A stretch of 38,743 nt of DNA from Candidatus Eisenbergiella merdavium (lineage in GTDB: Bacteria; Bacillota; Clostridia; Lachnospirales; Lachnospiraceae). Shown one piece after another: positions 23,056 to 31,486 of the stretch. The stretch spans positions 1-38,743 of the forward strand of contig DWWS01000019.1 of NCBI GenBank assembly GCA_019119595.1. The letters are read 5' to 3'. Below the pieces are notes generated by a model. It had not been told where the DNA came from, did not search any database, and was given only the letters and a program-made list of their open reading frames with translations. Both the position numbers and the translations under genes were made by a program. The stretch's first letter is position 1. Each line of letters starts with the position of its first letter.

Positions 23056-24420
23056 ATGGACTCCAAATATCTATTCTCCAGCGTCTCACCCACAAAACTT
23101 TTTTTCATCGCCGCGGTTCCCGGCGCGGTCAGCATGCTGGCCTCCGCCCTGTACCAGCTTCTCGACGGTATCTTTGTAGGGCGTATCCTGGGCGATACCG
23201 CTTTCGCTGCGCTGAACCTTGCCATGCCCTTTGTGATCATCAATTTCTCGCTTGCGGATCTGATCGGCGTAGGCTCCTCCGTGCCCATTTCCATCAGCCT
23301 CGGAAAAAAAGAGGAAAAGGAAGCCGACAATATTTTTACCTGCGCCGTTCTGCTGATCATCGGGGCGGGCGTCCTCGTCGGCCTGCTCCTGTTCGCGGCC
23401 GCCCCGCTCCTGATCCGCCTGATGGGCGCGGACGGCACCTTTGCCGTCTTTGCGGTTCAGTATCTGCGTGTCTATGCGCTCTGTTCCCCGGTCACCACCA
23501 TCGTGTTCGCCATGGACAATTATCTGCGCATCTGCGGGCAGATCAGGGGAAGCATGTACCTGAATCTCCTCATGTCGGTGCTGAGCGCCGTTCTGGAGTT
23601 CCTTTTTCTCGGCGTTCTGGGCTTCGGCATCTGGGGCGCGGCCCTTGCCACCTGTCTTGGCATGATGATCTGCGCGCTCCTCGCCCTGTATCCCTTCCTG
23701 CGCGGCAGGCTTCTGCTGCATTTCAGGCGTCCCCGCTTTTCTCTGCGCCTGATCCGGCAGATCGTCGCCTGCGGAAGCCCCAACTTTCTGAATAATATCG
23801 CTGGGCGCATCACCTCCATCCTGATGAACGCCATCCTGCTCCGTATGGGCGGGGAAAATGCAGTCTCCGTCTACGGCATCCTGATGTATGCGGACGGTTT
23901 CATCCAGCCCCTGCTCTACGGCATGTGCGACTCCCTCCAGCCGGCGGTCGGCTATAACTGGGGCGCGGGCAGCTATCGCCGTGTCACCGCCATCGAGCGC
24001 TGCTGCTTTACGGCGAGCGGCATCCTTTCCGTCTGCTCCGCCGCTGTCCTCTTCCTGTTCCCCGCGCAGATCGCGCGTCTGTTCATCGGTTCGGACAGCG
24101 CGGCGCTCCTTCTGATGGCGGAGGGCGCGCTTCGCCTGTTCGCAGCCACCTACCTGACCAGATGGTTCTCCTTTGCCGCGCAGAGCTACATGCTTGCAGT
24201 GGAAAAGCCCGTTTTTGCCTCCCTCATTTCGGTTTCCACCGCCCTTTTCTTTCCCGTGCTTCTCATCGCCGCGCTCTGGCCGCTCGGCCTGACGGGAATC
24301 TGGCTGAACTTCGCCGGGACGGCGCTGCTTGCGGCGATCCTCTCCTTCTTCCTTCTGCGCCTCTTTCAGAAGGAAATAAAACGGCGCATGCAGGCCGCTT
24401 CCGCGAAAGAAGGAATCTAA
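23056..24420 (+). CDS. MATE-family multidrug/Na+ antiporter
   Basis: The 454-residue membrane protein has twelve hydrophobic helices in two pseudo-repeats, with MATE features such as the early PGAVSMLASALYQLLDGIFVGRILG block and the start of the second half (QPAVGYNWGAG, about 294-304). It would export cationic drugs or metabolites in exchange for Na+ or H+. The ribosome site (AAAGGG, about 14 nt upstream) is weak, so translation may depend on marR. It converges on the response-regulator gene with a 4-nt overlap of stop codons. Confidence 0.9.
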   Translation: MDSKYLFSSVSPTKLFFIAAVPGAVSMLASALYQLLDGIFVGRILGDTAFAALNLAMPFVIINFSLADLIGVGSSVPISISLGKKEEKEADNIFTCAVLLIIGAGVLVGLLLFAAAPLLIRLMGADGTFAVFAVQYLRVYALCSPVTTIVFAMDNYLRICGQIRGSMYLNLLMSVLSAVLEFLFLGVLGFGIWGAALATCLGMMICALLALYPFLRGRLLLHFRRPRFSLRLIRQIVACGSPNFLNNIAGRITSILMNAILLRMGGENAVSVYGILMYADGFIQPLLYGMCDSLQPAVGYNWGAGSYRRVTAIERCCFTASGILSVCSAAVLFLFPAQIARLFIGSDSAALLLMAEGALRLFAATYLTRWFSFAAQSYMLAVEKPVFASLISVSTALFFPVLLIAALWPLGLTGIWLNFAGTALLAAILSFFLLRLFQKEIKRRMQAASAKEGI

Positions 24421-25106
24421 AACGGATTCCATCTGTACCCCATGCGCCGGACGGTCACGATCCGTTCCGGCGCGCCGGGATCGTCCTCGATCTTCGCGCG
24501 CAGCCTGCGGATATACACGGTGAGCGTGCTGCTGTCGATATATTTTTCCTGACTGTCCCAGAGCCTTCCGAGGATCTGATCCGGAGAAAGGACGATATCC
24601 GGATTTTCCATGAACAGGCACAGCAGCCTGTATTCTCCGGCCGTCAGCTCCAGCCTTTTCTCTCCCTTAAAGACCTCCTGCCGGAAAAGATCCAGCCGGA
24701 GCCCGCCTGACTGCAGGATCCCGTTCTCCTGCGAAAAACCGCCGCCTCTTCTGAGAAGCGCGTTCACCCGCGCCAGAAAAACGGCAAGCTTGAAGGGCTT
24801 GGTGATATAGTCGTCGCCTCCCAGGTCAAGCCCCATGATGATGTCCGTTTCCTCATCTGCGGCGGTGAGAAACAGAAGCGGGACCCCTGACGTTTCCCGG
24901 ATGCTCCTGCACAGATCATAGCCGGAACCGTCGGGAAGGGCCACATCCAGGATCACCAGATCATACTCTCCTCCTCGCTCCCTCCACTTTTTCTCCGCCT
25001 CCATTACGGTTCTTGCCACAGAAAGCTCATAGCCCTGCTTTTCCAGGGCGAAGGTCAGGCCCGTGATCAGGCTCAGATCGTCTTCCACAAAAAAGATTCG
25101 TTTCAT
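24417..25106 (-). CDS. OmpR/PhoB-family response regulator (orphan)
   Basis: The 229-residue protein has a receiver domain with acidic pocket E8-D9-D10, phospho-acceptor D54 (VILDVALPDG), T81 and K103, then a winged-helix DNA-binding domain (about 130-229; SSTLTVYIRRLRAKIEDDPG is the recognition region). Its ATG directly abuts the TAA of ygiQ, so it is co-transcribed with it. Its own 3' end overlaps the convergent MATE gene, leaving no room for a kinase gene downstream, and none is upstream in this window. The cognate histidine kinase must be elsewhere. The pathway it controls cannot be inferred from neighbours. Confidence 0.9.
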   Translation of the reverse strand: MKRIFFVEDDLSLITGLTFALEKQGYELSVARTVMEAEKKWRERGGEYDLVILDVALPDGSGYDLCRSIRETSGVPLLFLTAADEETDIIMGLDLGGDDYITKPFKLAVFLARVNALLRRGGGFSQENGILQSGGLRLDLFRQEVFKGEKRLELTAGEYRLLCLFMENPDIVLSPDQILGRLWDSQEKYIDSSTLTVYIRRLRAKIEDDPGAPERIVTVRRMGYRWNPF

Positions 25107-27068
25107 TTATTTCCCCGTTTTCTTACGGTGCACATTGCGGATGGTCTTTTTCCGGCTCTCCTGACCCTTACGGCCCGCTTGCCCGTTTCGGCCAGTCTTA
25201 CCGCCGCGCCCTGCCTGTCCGCTTCGGCCCGCCGCCCTCCGGCTCTCTCCTGCTCCGCCGCCGTACCCGGCCTCCCTCCGGGGACGGATCAGGCATTTGG
25301 GGCCGAAGCCGATCAGATCCGTCCGGCCTGCCTTTGTGAGGGCCTCATACACCAGCTCATAATTCTTCGGGTTCCGGTACTGGATCAGCGCCCGCTGCAT
25401 GGCCTTTTCGTGGGGATTTTTGCAGACATAGACCTTTTTGCCGTCTCTCGGATCGATCTCCGTGTAGTACATCACCGTGGACATGGTGGAGGGCGTCGGG
25501 TAAAAATCCTGCACCTGCTCCGGCATATAGCCCAGGTCCCTCAGATATTCCGCAAGCTCCACGGCCTCCTTCAGGGTGGAGCCGGGATGGGAGCTCATCA
25601 GATAGGGCACCAGATACTGCTTCAGCCCAAGCTCCTCGTTCAGCCTTGCGTATTTTTTCCGGAATTTTTCATAGACGGCGTTTTCCGGCTTTCCCATCCG
25701 CTTCAGCACCGCGTCGCAGATGTGCTCCGGCGCCACCTTGAGCTGGCCGCTCACATGATACTGCACCAGCTCTCTGAAAAAGGTGTCGTCGGGATCCGCA
25801 AGCAGATAATCAAAGCGGATCCCGGAGCGGATGAACACCTTTTTCACGCCGGGCAGGGCACGAAGAGAGCGCAGAAGCTGAAGGTAATCCCTGTGATCGG
25901 CCTCCAGGTGAGGGCAGGGCTTCGGAAACAGGCACTGCCTGCCCTTGCACACGCCGCGCACAAGCTGATCCTGGCAGGAGGGCGCGCGGAAATTGGCTGT
26001 GGGCCCTCCCACGTCGTGAATGTAGCCCTTGAAATCCGCTTCCCGGGTCAGCGCCTCCGCCTCCTGCAGAATGGACGCATGGCTTCTGACCTGCACGGTG
26101 CGCCCCTGATGGAAGGTCAGCGCGCAGAAGCTGCAGCCGCCGAAGCATCCCCTGTTGCTGATGAGGGAAAATTTGATCTCCCGGATGGCAGGCACTCCCC
26201 CCTGACTCTCATAGGAGGGATGGTAGGTGCGCATATAGGGAAGAGCGTACACGTCGTCCATCTCCTGCATGGTCAGAGGCCTCTGCGGCGGATTCTGCAC
26301 CACATACACCCCGCCAGGATAGCCTTCCATCAGCACGTTTCCGTTGATGGGATCCGTATTGTTGTGCTGAACGAGAAAGCTTTCCGCATACCTTTTTTTA
26401 TCCGCCTTCATTTCCTCATATGTCGGAAGCTGAATGCCGCCGTATACCTCTTCAGGCTTTTTCGTCTTATAAACGGTTCCCGCGATGAAGGTGATATCCT
26501 TTATACCGATGCCGGAGGCAAGGGCGTCCGCGATCTCCACGATGGATTTTTCCCCCATCCCGTAGGAGATCAGGTCCGCCTGGCTGTCCAGCAGGATGGA
26601 ACGGCGGAAGGAATCGCTCCAGTAGTCGTAGTGGGCCATCCGCCGCAGGCTCGCCTCAATGCCGCCAAGGATGACGGGAACGTCCCTGTAGGTACGCCGG
26701 ATCAGGTTGCCGTAGACCACGGCCGCATGGTCAGGCCGTTTTCCCGCCTTTCCTCCCGGCGTATAGGCGTCCTCCTGCCTTCTTTTGCCGGAAACATAAT
26801 AGTGGTTGACCATGGAATCCATATTCCCGGAGGAGACGAGGAAGGCCAGCCTGGGCCTTCCGAACACGTCGATGCTGCTGTCGTCCTTCCAGTCCGGCTG
26901 GGATATGATGCCGACGCTGTATCCGTGCGCCTCCAGCACGCGGCTGATGATGGCATGGCCGAAGGAGGGATGATCCACATAGGCGTCCCCGATCACATAG
27001 ACAAAGTCCGGCCTGTCTATCCCTCTCTCCTTCATTTCTTCTCTTGTTACCGGCAAAAATCCGCTCAT
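25107..27068 (-). CDS. ygiQ: YgiQ-family radical SAM protein
   Basis: The 653-residue protein has an N-terminal domain of the family (GDAYVDHPSFGHAIISRVLEA) and a radical SAM core with C308-x3-C312-x2-C315 (CFGGCSFC), the three ligands of the 4Fe-4S cluster that cleaves S-adenosylmethionine. The reaction and substrate of the family are unknown to me. The last ~45 residues are a basic Gly/Arg/Lys tail with hexapeptide repeats, not needed for the fold. It starts one nucleotide after the stop of the pseudouridine synthase-HAD gene and its stop abuts the response regulator, so the three form one transcript. Confidence 0.92.
   Translation of the reverse strand: MSGFLPVTREEMKERGIDRPDFVYVIGDAYVDHPSFGHAIISRVLEAHGYSVGIISQPDWKDDSSIDVFGRPRLAFLVSSGNMDSMVNHYYVSGKRRQEDAYTPGGKAGKRPDHAAVVYGNLIRRTYRDVPVILGGIEASLRRMAHYDYWSDSFRRSILLDSQADLISYGMGEKSIVEIADALASGIGIKDITFIAGTVYKTKKPEEVYGGIQLPTYEEMKADKKRYAESFLVQHNNTDPINGNVLMEGYPGGVYVVQNPPQRPLTMQEMDDVYALPYMRTYHPSYESQGGVPAIREIKFSLISNRGCFGGCSFCALTFHQGRTVQVRSHASILQEAEALTREADFKGYIHDVGGPTANFRAPSCQDQLVRGVCKGRQCLFPKPCPHLEADHRDYLQLLRSLRALPGVKKVFIRSGIRFDYLLADPDDTFFRELVQYHVSGQLKVAPEHICDAVLKRMGKPENAVYEKFRKKYARLNEELGLKQYLVPYLMSSHPGSTLKEAVELAEYLRDLGYMPEQVQDFYPTPSTMSTVMYYTEIDPRDGKKVYVCKNPHEKAMQRALIQYRNPKNYELVYEALTKAGRTDLIGFGPKCLIRPRREAGYGGGAGESRRAAGRSGQAGRGGKTGRNGQAGRKGQESRKKTIRNVHRKKTGK
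25158..25229 (-). repeat. 18-nt in-frame tandem repeat in the YgiQ C-terminal tail
   Basis: Four 18-nt blocks encode GRSGQA, GRGGKT, GRNGQA and GRKGQE, each starting with a GG(C/G)CG(A/C/T) Gly-Arg codon pair. The first and third blocks differ at only a few bases. A basic tail of this kind could bind nucleic acid, but its origin by tandem duplication is the clearer observation. Confidence 0.85.
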
Positions 27069-27069
27069 T

Positions 27070-28485
27070 TTATTTTAACTCCGTATAGTCCGTAATGTAA
27101 TGATCCGCCAGCGCGCGAAGCTGTTCCTCCGGGGTCTGGCACCAGTCGTCCTTCACCGCGCAGACCCGCATGCCCGCCGCCTTTCCCGCGCGGATGCCGG
27201 GCTCGATGTCCTCGAATACCAGACAGCGCTCAGGCGCGGTTTCCAGCCGTTTCGCCACGGCCAGATAGATGTCCGGGGCCGGTTTTCCCTTCCCCACCTC
27301 GCAGCTTGTCAGGATGCAGGAAAAATCGTCCGTCAGCCCCTGCGCATCGACGACCGCCTCCACAAGCTGTCTGGAATTGCTGGTGGCAATGCCAAGCTTC
27401 CATTTCCTTCTTCGGCATTCTTCAATGAATTCGCGCGCTCCTTTTTTTAAGGAGACCTCTTTGCGGTATTTTTCCAGGGCCATCCGGTTCCAGTCCTCCT
27501 TGATCTTTTCCACCGGATCCGGAATGCCGAACCGTTCCTTAAAATATACCGCCGTTTCCGTGAAGCTCATCCCGTCTATGTCGCCCTGGAGCCGTTCATC
27601 CAGCCGGATCCCGTAACGCCCCAGATACTCCACGTCGATCTCCGGCCAGACCCACATGGAATCCACCAGCGAACCGTCCAGATCGAAGATGACCGCCTCA
27701 ATGCCCTCAAGGATTCCCGGAGGCGGGTCCGCCACATCCGCTCCGCATGCGCCAAGGGCGGAAAGCTCCTCCTGCGTAAGCGGCCGGAAGTGCCCGACGG
27801 GAAGGGATTCATCCAGCACAAGAGGCCCCATCGCCACCCGCCGCAGGCAGGTCACCTGTTTTCCCTGGCTTTGCATCATCCGCTTCACCTGATGGTATTT
27901 TCCCTCCGTGATGGTGAGAAGATATGCCGCATGGGACTCCGAAGAACAGCCCTCCAGCTGTGTCCTTTCGATTTCAGCAGGCCTGGCATGCTCCCCTTCC
28001 CCGATGTCCACTCCATGACGCAGCCTTTCGCAGGCCTCCTCCGAAAGCGCTCCGTCCGTTTCCACATAGTAGGTTTTCTTCACATGCCGGGACGGGGAAA
28101 GCAGGCGGTGGGCAAGCTGCCCGTCGTCGGTGACAAGAAGCAGCCCCTCCGTATCCTTATCCAGCCTGCCTGCGGGGAACAGCTCCCGTTTCAGAAAAGG
28201 ATTCTCCGGCTCCTTTTCCCGCATCCAGTCCAGAACCGTCCTTCCCTTTCCGTCTCTGGTTGCTGACAGCAGGCCCGCGGGCTTATGCAGCAGAAAATAA
28301 ACGTTTTTCGCATAGCGCAGGCTGCGTCCGTCCACGCTGACCTGAACGCTTTTTTCATCCACCTTCCGGGCCGGATCCTTTTCCGGAACGCCGTCCACGC
28401 AGACACGCCCTTTCCGCAGAAGCTCCTTTACCCCGCTCCGGGTTCCCTCTCCCATCTCACATAAATATCTGTCCAGACGGATCAT
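27070..28485 (-). CDS. RsuA-type pseudouridine synthase fused to a HAD phosphatase
   Basis: From the ATG at 28485 (GGAGG 6 nt upstream; a longer frame from 28512 lacks a site) the product is 471 residues. Residues 1-50 form an S4 RNA-binding domain and about 60-240 an RsuA/RluE-type pseudouridine synthase with catalytic D109 in GRLDKDTEGLLLVTDDG and the YHQVKRM motif. After a short linker, residues 264-471 are a complete HAD-superfamily phosphatase of the beta-phosphoglucomutase/phosphatase type: FDLDGSLVDS (D268, D270), the TSN motif (IATSNSR), a lysine in GKGKPAPDIY and the VFEDIEPGI acidic motif. RsuA is normally about 230 residues, so this is a genuine two-enzyme fusion with no stop or frame change between the halves. 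Confidence 0.9.
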   Translation of the reverse strand: MIRLDRYLCEMGEGTRSGVKELLRKGRVCVDGVPEKDPARKVDEKSVQVSVDGRSLRYAKNVYFLLHKPAGLLSATRDGKGRTVLDWMREKEPENPFLKRELFPAGRLDKDTEGLLLVTDDGQLAHRLLSPSRHVKKTYYVETDGALSEEACERLRHGVDIGEGEHARPAEIERTQLEGCSSESHAAYLLTITEGKYHQVKRMMQSQGKQVTCLRRVAMGPLVLDESLPVGHFRPLTQEELSALGACGADVADPPPGILEGIEAVIFDLDGSLVDSMWVWPEIDVEYLGRYGIRLDERLQGDIDGMSFTETAVYFKERFGIPDPVEKIKEDWNRMALEKYRKEVSLKKGAREFIEECRRRKWKLGIATSNSRQLVEAVVDAQGLTDDFSCILTSCEVGKGKPAPDIYLAVAKRLETAPERCLVFEDIEPGIRAGKAAGMRVCAVKDDWCQTPEEQLRALADHYITDYTELK

Positions 28486-28553
28486 AAGCCGCCTCCTTTC
28501 CGGCATTTCCAAACGGGCTTTTTCATAGATTGTAAAAAAAGACGGAGGCCCGC

Positions 28554-29612
28554 ATGAGAGAACACCGTCTCTACAGACCCGGAAGCGTTTCCCCTGCGGC
28601 GCGGCTTCGCACCCTGAGAAAGGCTCTGCTCCTGAGCCTTTTCACCGCTCTCACGCTCTCCATGCTTCTGGAAAGCGAGAAGGCACTCGCGCTGTCCATA
28701 AACGGGCTGAATCTCTGGTTTGAAAAAATGATCCCGACCCTTCTGCCCTTCATGATCCTCTCCGGGATCCTGATCCGCATGAATCTCTCCGACAGCTTCG
28801 CCCGCCTGTTTTCCCCGCTTCTTTCTCCGCTTTTCCGGCTCTCCGATTCCTGCCTCTATGTGCTGGTCATCGGCTTTCTCTGCGGCTTTCCCATGGGCGC
28901 CCGCGTAACGGCGGAAAGCCTGCAGCGCGGCAGACTGACGCGCCGCGAAGCCTCTCTGATGCTGGCCTTCTGCAACAACATCGGCCCCATCTATTTTTCC
29001 GGCTTCGTGCTCGCCCTGTTTCCCGTTACAAGCCCGCTTCCGTTCTGGGCGGGGATGTATCTGCTGCCGCTGTGCTACGGCCTGCTTCTGCGCTGGACCG
29101 TCTACCGGGATATCCCCGCGGCCAAACGACATCCGGGAAAGGCTGCCGCCGCAAGAGCCCTCGCCCGCGTCCTCCATGCGGCCTCGCTTCCCTCCCGTCC
29201 GGGGGATGCGTCAGCACAGCCTTCTCCCCTTCCCCGGACGCCGTCCCTGCTGGAGCAGATGCAGGATTCCGTCATGTCCTCCCTGGTTTCCATCAGCGCG
29301 CTCGGCGGCTATATGATCCTGTTCAGCCTGATGAACCTGCTTCCCGACCTGCTGCTTCCGGCCAAAGCCGTCCATGCGCGCTCTCTCTGCGCCTGCCTCC
29401 TTGAAATCACCAGCGGCCTTTCCGGACTCGGCTCATCAAACGCTTTCTGGGGCTTTGTCCTGCTCCCCTTCGGCGGTCTGTCCTGCATCGCGCAGACCTA
29501 CAGCATGATCCGGGAAACCGACCTTTCCCTGCGGCAGTATGTTCTGCACAAATGCCTCCAGACGCTGCTGGCGTTTCTCTACTACTCGGCGCTGTACTCC
29601 TTTTTTCTCTGA
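28554..29612 (+). CDS. YlbJ-like integral membrane protein (Gate/nucleoside-recognition fold)
   Basis: The 352-residue protein has about eight hydrophobic helices. The segment GFLCGFPMGARVTAESLQRGRLTRREASLMLAFCNNIGPIYF (about 103-144) with its repeated GP/NxxGP pattern is characteristic of the sporulation membrane protein YlbJ and related Gate-domain proteins. A Pro/Ala/Arg-rich loop at about 195-225 is probably cytoplasmic. GACGGAGG lies about 6 nt before the ATG. In Bacillus, YlbJ is needed for a mature spore, so this supports a spore-forming host, though related proteins occur outside sporulation. It diverges from the synthase-HAD operon and converges on the amidase gene. Confidence 0.75.
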   Translation: MREHRLYRPGSVSPAARLRTLRKALLLSLFTALTLSMLLESEKALALSINGLNLWFEKMIPTLLPFMILSGILIRMNLSDSFARLFSPLLSPLFRLSDSCLYVLVIGFLCGFPMGARVTAESLQRGRLTRREASLMLAFCNNIGPIYFSGFVLALFPVTSPLPFWAGMYLLPLCYGLLLRWTVYRDIPAAKRHPGKAAAARALARVLHAASLPSRPGDASAQPSPLPRTPSLLEQMQDSVMSSLVSISALGGYMILFSLMNLLPDLLLPAKAVHARSLCACLLEITSGLSGLGSSNAFWGFVLLPFGGLSCIAQTYSMIRETDLSLRQYVLHKCLQTLLAFLYYSALYSFFL

Positions 29613-29675
29613 CAGACGGATTCCTCTGGCAGACGTTTTTCTCAGACAAAAAGCTTTTCTCTGACAGACAGTTTA
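29607..29675. repeat. 17-18-nt imperfect tandem repeat filling the gap between two stop codons
   Basis: Four units, each starting CTC(T)(G/-)...AGAC, begin at 29607, 29624, 29641 and 29659: CTCTGACAGACGGATTC, CTCTGGCAGACGTTTTT, CTCAGACAAAAAGCTTTT and CTCTGACAGACAGTTTA. The first unit contains the YlbJ-like stop codon and the last ends at the amidase stop codon, so the repeats make up the entire convergent spacer. Confidence 0.7.
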
Positions 29676-30722
29676 GCGGGCAGGAAATACGCCCGGCGCT
29701 ACGGCCGCGCTCTCGGTATACAGATCATAACCGTTATAGGCCCTGCAGAGGATCACCGGCGCGCTGCCACCAGGCACGGTCACGGTAAAGGTCAGGGAGC
29801 CCAGGTTTGCGAAGGGCATGAGCATGGACCAGGTCGCGCCGCCGTCCAGACTGTAGCTGTAGTAAAGAATGCCTGACTGCGCATCCGCCGCATCCAGCTT
29901 CAGGTCCACCCTGCCCGTGGCCGGATCCGCCGAAAGCACGCTGAGGCTGACAAGCTCCGGCGGCGTCCTGTCAGGCGCGGCGACACCCTGCGCGTACGGC
30001 ACCGTCTCATAGGAATAGCCGCTGTAATCCAGGCCAAGAGACGGGGATTTCAGGTGAAAATATCTGGCGACGGCAATGGCGTCGCCGCCCCCCATATCCG
30101 CCACCTCTGCGGCTGTGTCGATCTGATGGCTGTCAACAGGATGATCCATATAGCAGTGCTCGATGATGACGCAGGGAAGATCAAGCTGCCTGGAAGCACG
30201 GATCACACCGTAGTAATCCGTTCCCCGGCTGTTCAGCCTGGTTTTCACACCGCGGATATACTGGCCGCGCGCGGCCATTTCCGCAAGCTGCAGCCTGCCG
30301 AAGGTCTGCCCGGCCGAATAATACCGGCCGAAGGCGGAGGTCCAGACCTCAGAGCCGTACAGCTTATGCTCACCGGACATATTGAAATGAAGGGAAAACA
30401 GAAAATCCGCTCCCATGGCTTTGGCAAGCTGCGCCCGCTCCTCCAGGGACAGCTCCTGATCCGCCGTTCTTGTCAGATAGACCTCCACTCCCTCAAACTG
30501 CTCCAGCGTCTGCTTCATTGCCAGCGCCGCCTGAAGGGTGATCTCCTTCTCCAAAAACTGCCCTTCCACCTCTCCGCCCCTGTTTTCTCCGCCGTGTCCC
30601 GGATCGATCACGACGACCACCGGCTCGCTGGCCCGGCATCTGACCGTCGGCGCTGCAAAAAACAGAAGCGCTGCAAAAACCGGAAACGCCGCCGCCACAA
30701 ATATCCTTCGTACTCTTCCCAC
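29673..30722 (-). CDS. Exported N-acetylmuramoyl-L-alanine amidase (Amidase_3) with C-terminal Ig-like domain
   Basis: The 349-residue protein starts with a signal peptide (hydrophobic residues 7-25, likely cleavage near 30). The Amidase_3 domain (about 35-245) has zinc ligands H43 (DPGHGG), E58 and H112 (SLHFN) and catalytic E188 (IIEHCYMD); it cuts the bond between muramic acid and the stem peptide. Residues about 258-345 look like a small beta-sandwich (SGILYYSYSLDGGATWS), a bacterial Ig-like domain that may position the enzyme on the wall. It follows the coiled-coil gene after a hairpin and probably has a weak promoter of its own. The role could be cell separation or sporulation. Confidence 0.87.
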   Translation of the reverse strand: MGRVRRIFVAAAFPVFAALLFFAAPTVRCRASEPVVVVIDPGHGGENRGGEVEGQFLEKEITLQAALAMKQTLEQFEGVEVYLTRTADQELSLEERAQLAKAMGADFLFSLHFNMSGEHKLYGSEVWTSAFGRYYSAGQTFGRLQLAEMAARGQYIRGVKTRLNSRGTDYYGVIRASRQLDLPCVIIEHCYMDHPVDSHQIDTAAEVADMGGGDAIAVARYFHLKSPSLGLDYSGYSYETVPYAQGVAAPDRTPPELVSLSVLSADPATGRVDLKLDAADAQSGILYYSYSLDGGATWSMLMPFANLGSLTFTVTVPGGSAPVILCRAYNGYDLYTESAAVAPGVFPAR

Positions 30723-30768
30723 GCTTTTCTTCCTCCCTATCCGAAAAGAATCGTCCTTAAGTCAAATA

Positions 30769-30801
30769 GAGCGGATGCCCCGCCGAACGCGGCATCCGCT
30801 C
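30769..30801 (-). terminator. Hairpin between the coiled-coil gene and the amidase gene
   Basis: Perfect 11-bp stem GAGCGGATGCC (30769-30779) with 30791-30801. On the minus strand it is followed only by CTATTTG, so termination is probably partial. A minus-strand TTGACT (30766-30761) next to it could serve an amidase promoter, but the -10 is poor. Confidence 0.6.
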
Positions 30802-30817
30802 CTGTTTACGGCTTCTC

Positions 30818-31441
30818 TCACATGAGGTCCACATCTGCATCCTCTCTGTTTTCCCTGGGATCGACCATATTCATATCCGGCAGGGAGGAGGTGTCGTCAA
30901 TCTCATCCGGACGAAGCTCCATCCGGTTGGACTGCACCACGCTCAGACAGCTGTTCAGATCATCCAGAAGCTGTCCGTAATGCGTGTTTGCGATATTGAT
31001 GCCGTTTTCAATGATCTGCTCCAGATTCGCAAGAATATCGTCTGTGTACTGGATGGCGGATGCCTTCACGCTGTTCGCCTCCACGGTCGCGCTGTCCAGG
31101 ATCTCCTGCGCCTGCTGGGTCGCCATATTGACCACCTCATTCGCCTGCGCATAGGCCTGCTGCATGATCTCATGCTCGCTGATCAGCTCCGAGGTATGTG
31201 CGGTTGCTTCGTTGATCAGCGCTTCCGCCTTTTCTCTCGCATCGTTCAGGATGGCTTCCTTGTTATTGATGATCTTCTGATAGCGCTTGATCTCGTCCGG
31301 AGTCTTCATGCGCAGCTCCCGCAGAAGCTCCTCCAGCTCCTCCTTGTTCACAATGATCTTTGAATTGGAAAGCGGCTGATATTTACAGCTGTCAATATAT
31401 TCTTCAATCTCATCAATCAACTGCTCGATTCTGCTGCTCAT
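30818..31441 (-). CDS. Coiled-coil protein, V-ATPase subunit H / DivIVA-like
   Basis: The 207-residue acidic protein is almost entirely helical; about 35-165 shows a long coiled coil with regular hydrophobic spacing (EAILNDAREKAEALINEATAHTSELISEHEIMQQAYAQANEVV). Annotation pipelines often name such proteins 'ATPase' or 'V-type ATPase subunit H', but there is no ATPase motif and no rotary ATPase gene here. It has no membrane segment. It sits 45 nt after coaD, an arrangement I associate with Lachnospiraceae and relatives. A structural or division-related role is plausible; no function is established by this sequence. Confidence 0.7.
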   Translation of the reverse strand: MSSRIEQLIDEIEEYIDSCKYQPLSNSKIIVNKEELEELLRELRMKTPDEIKRYQKIINNKEAILNDAREKAEALINEATAHTSELISEHEIMQQAYAQANEVVNMATQQAQEILDSATVEANSVKASAIQYTDDILANLEQIIENGINIANTHYGQLLDDLNSCLSVVQSNRMELRPDEIDDTSSLPDMNMVDPRENREDADVDLM

Positions 31442-31486
31442 TTTTCCTCCATTCCGCCGTTTGGCAGCTCATTTTACCTGAAAGGG

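Noticed and set aside
25107..27068. YgiQ as the sulfatase-maturing radical SAM enzyme
   Set aside because: It has a single CxxxCxxC in the YgiQ family context and lacks the SPASM-type auxiliary cysteine clusters expected of anSME.
30818..31441. V-type ATPase subunit H
   Set aside because: The similarity is only generic coiled coil; no ATPase motif and no rotary ATPase operon are present.
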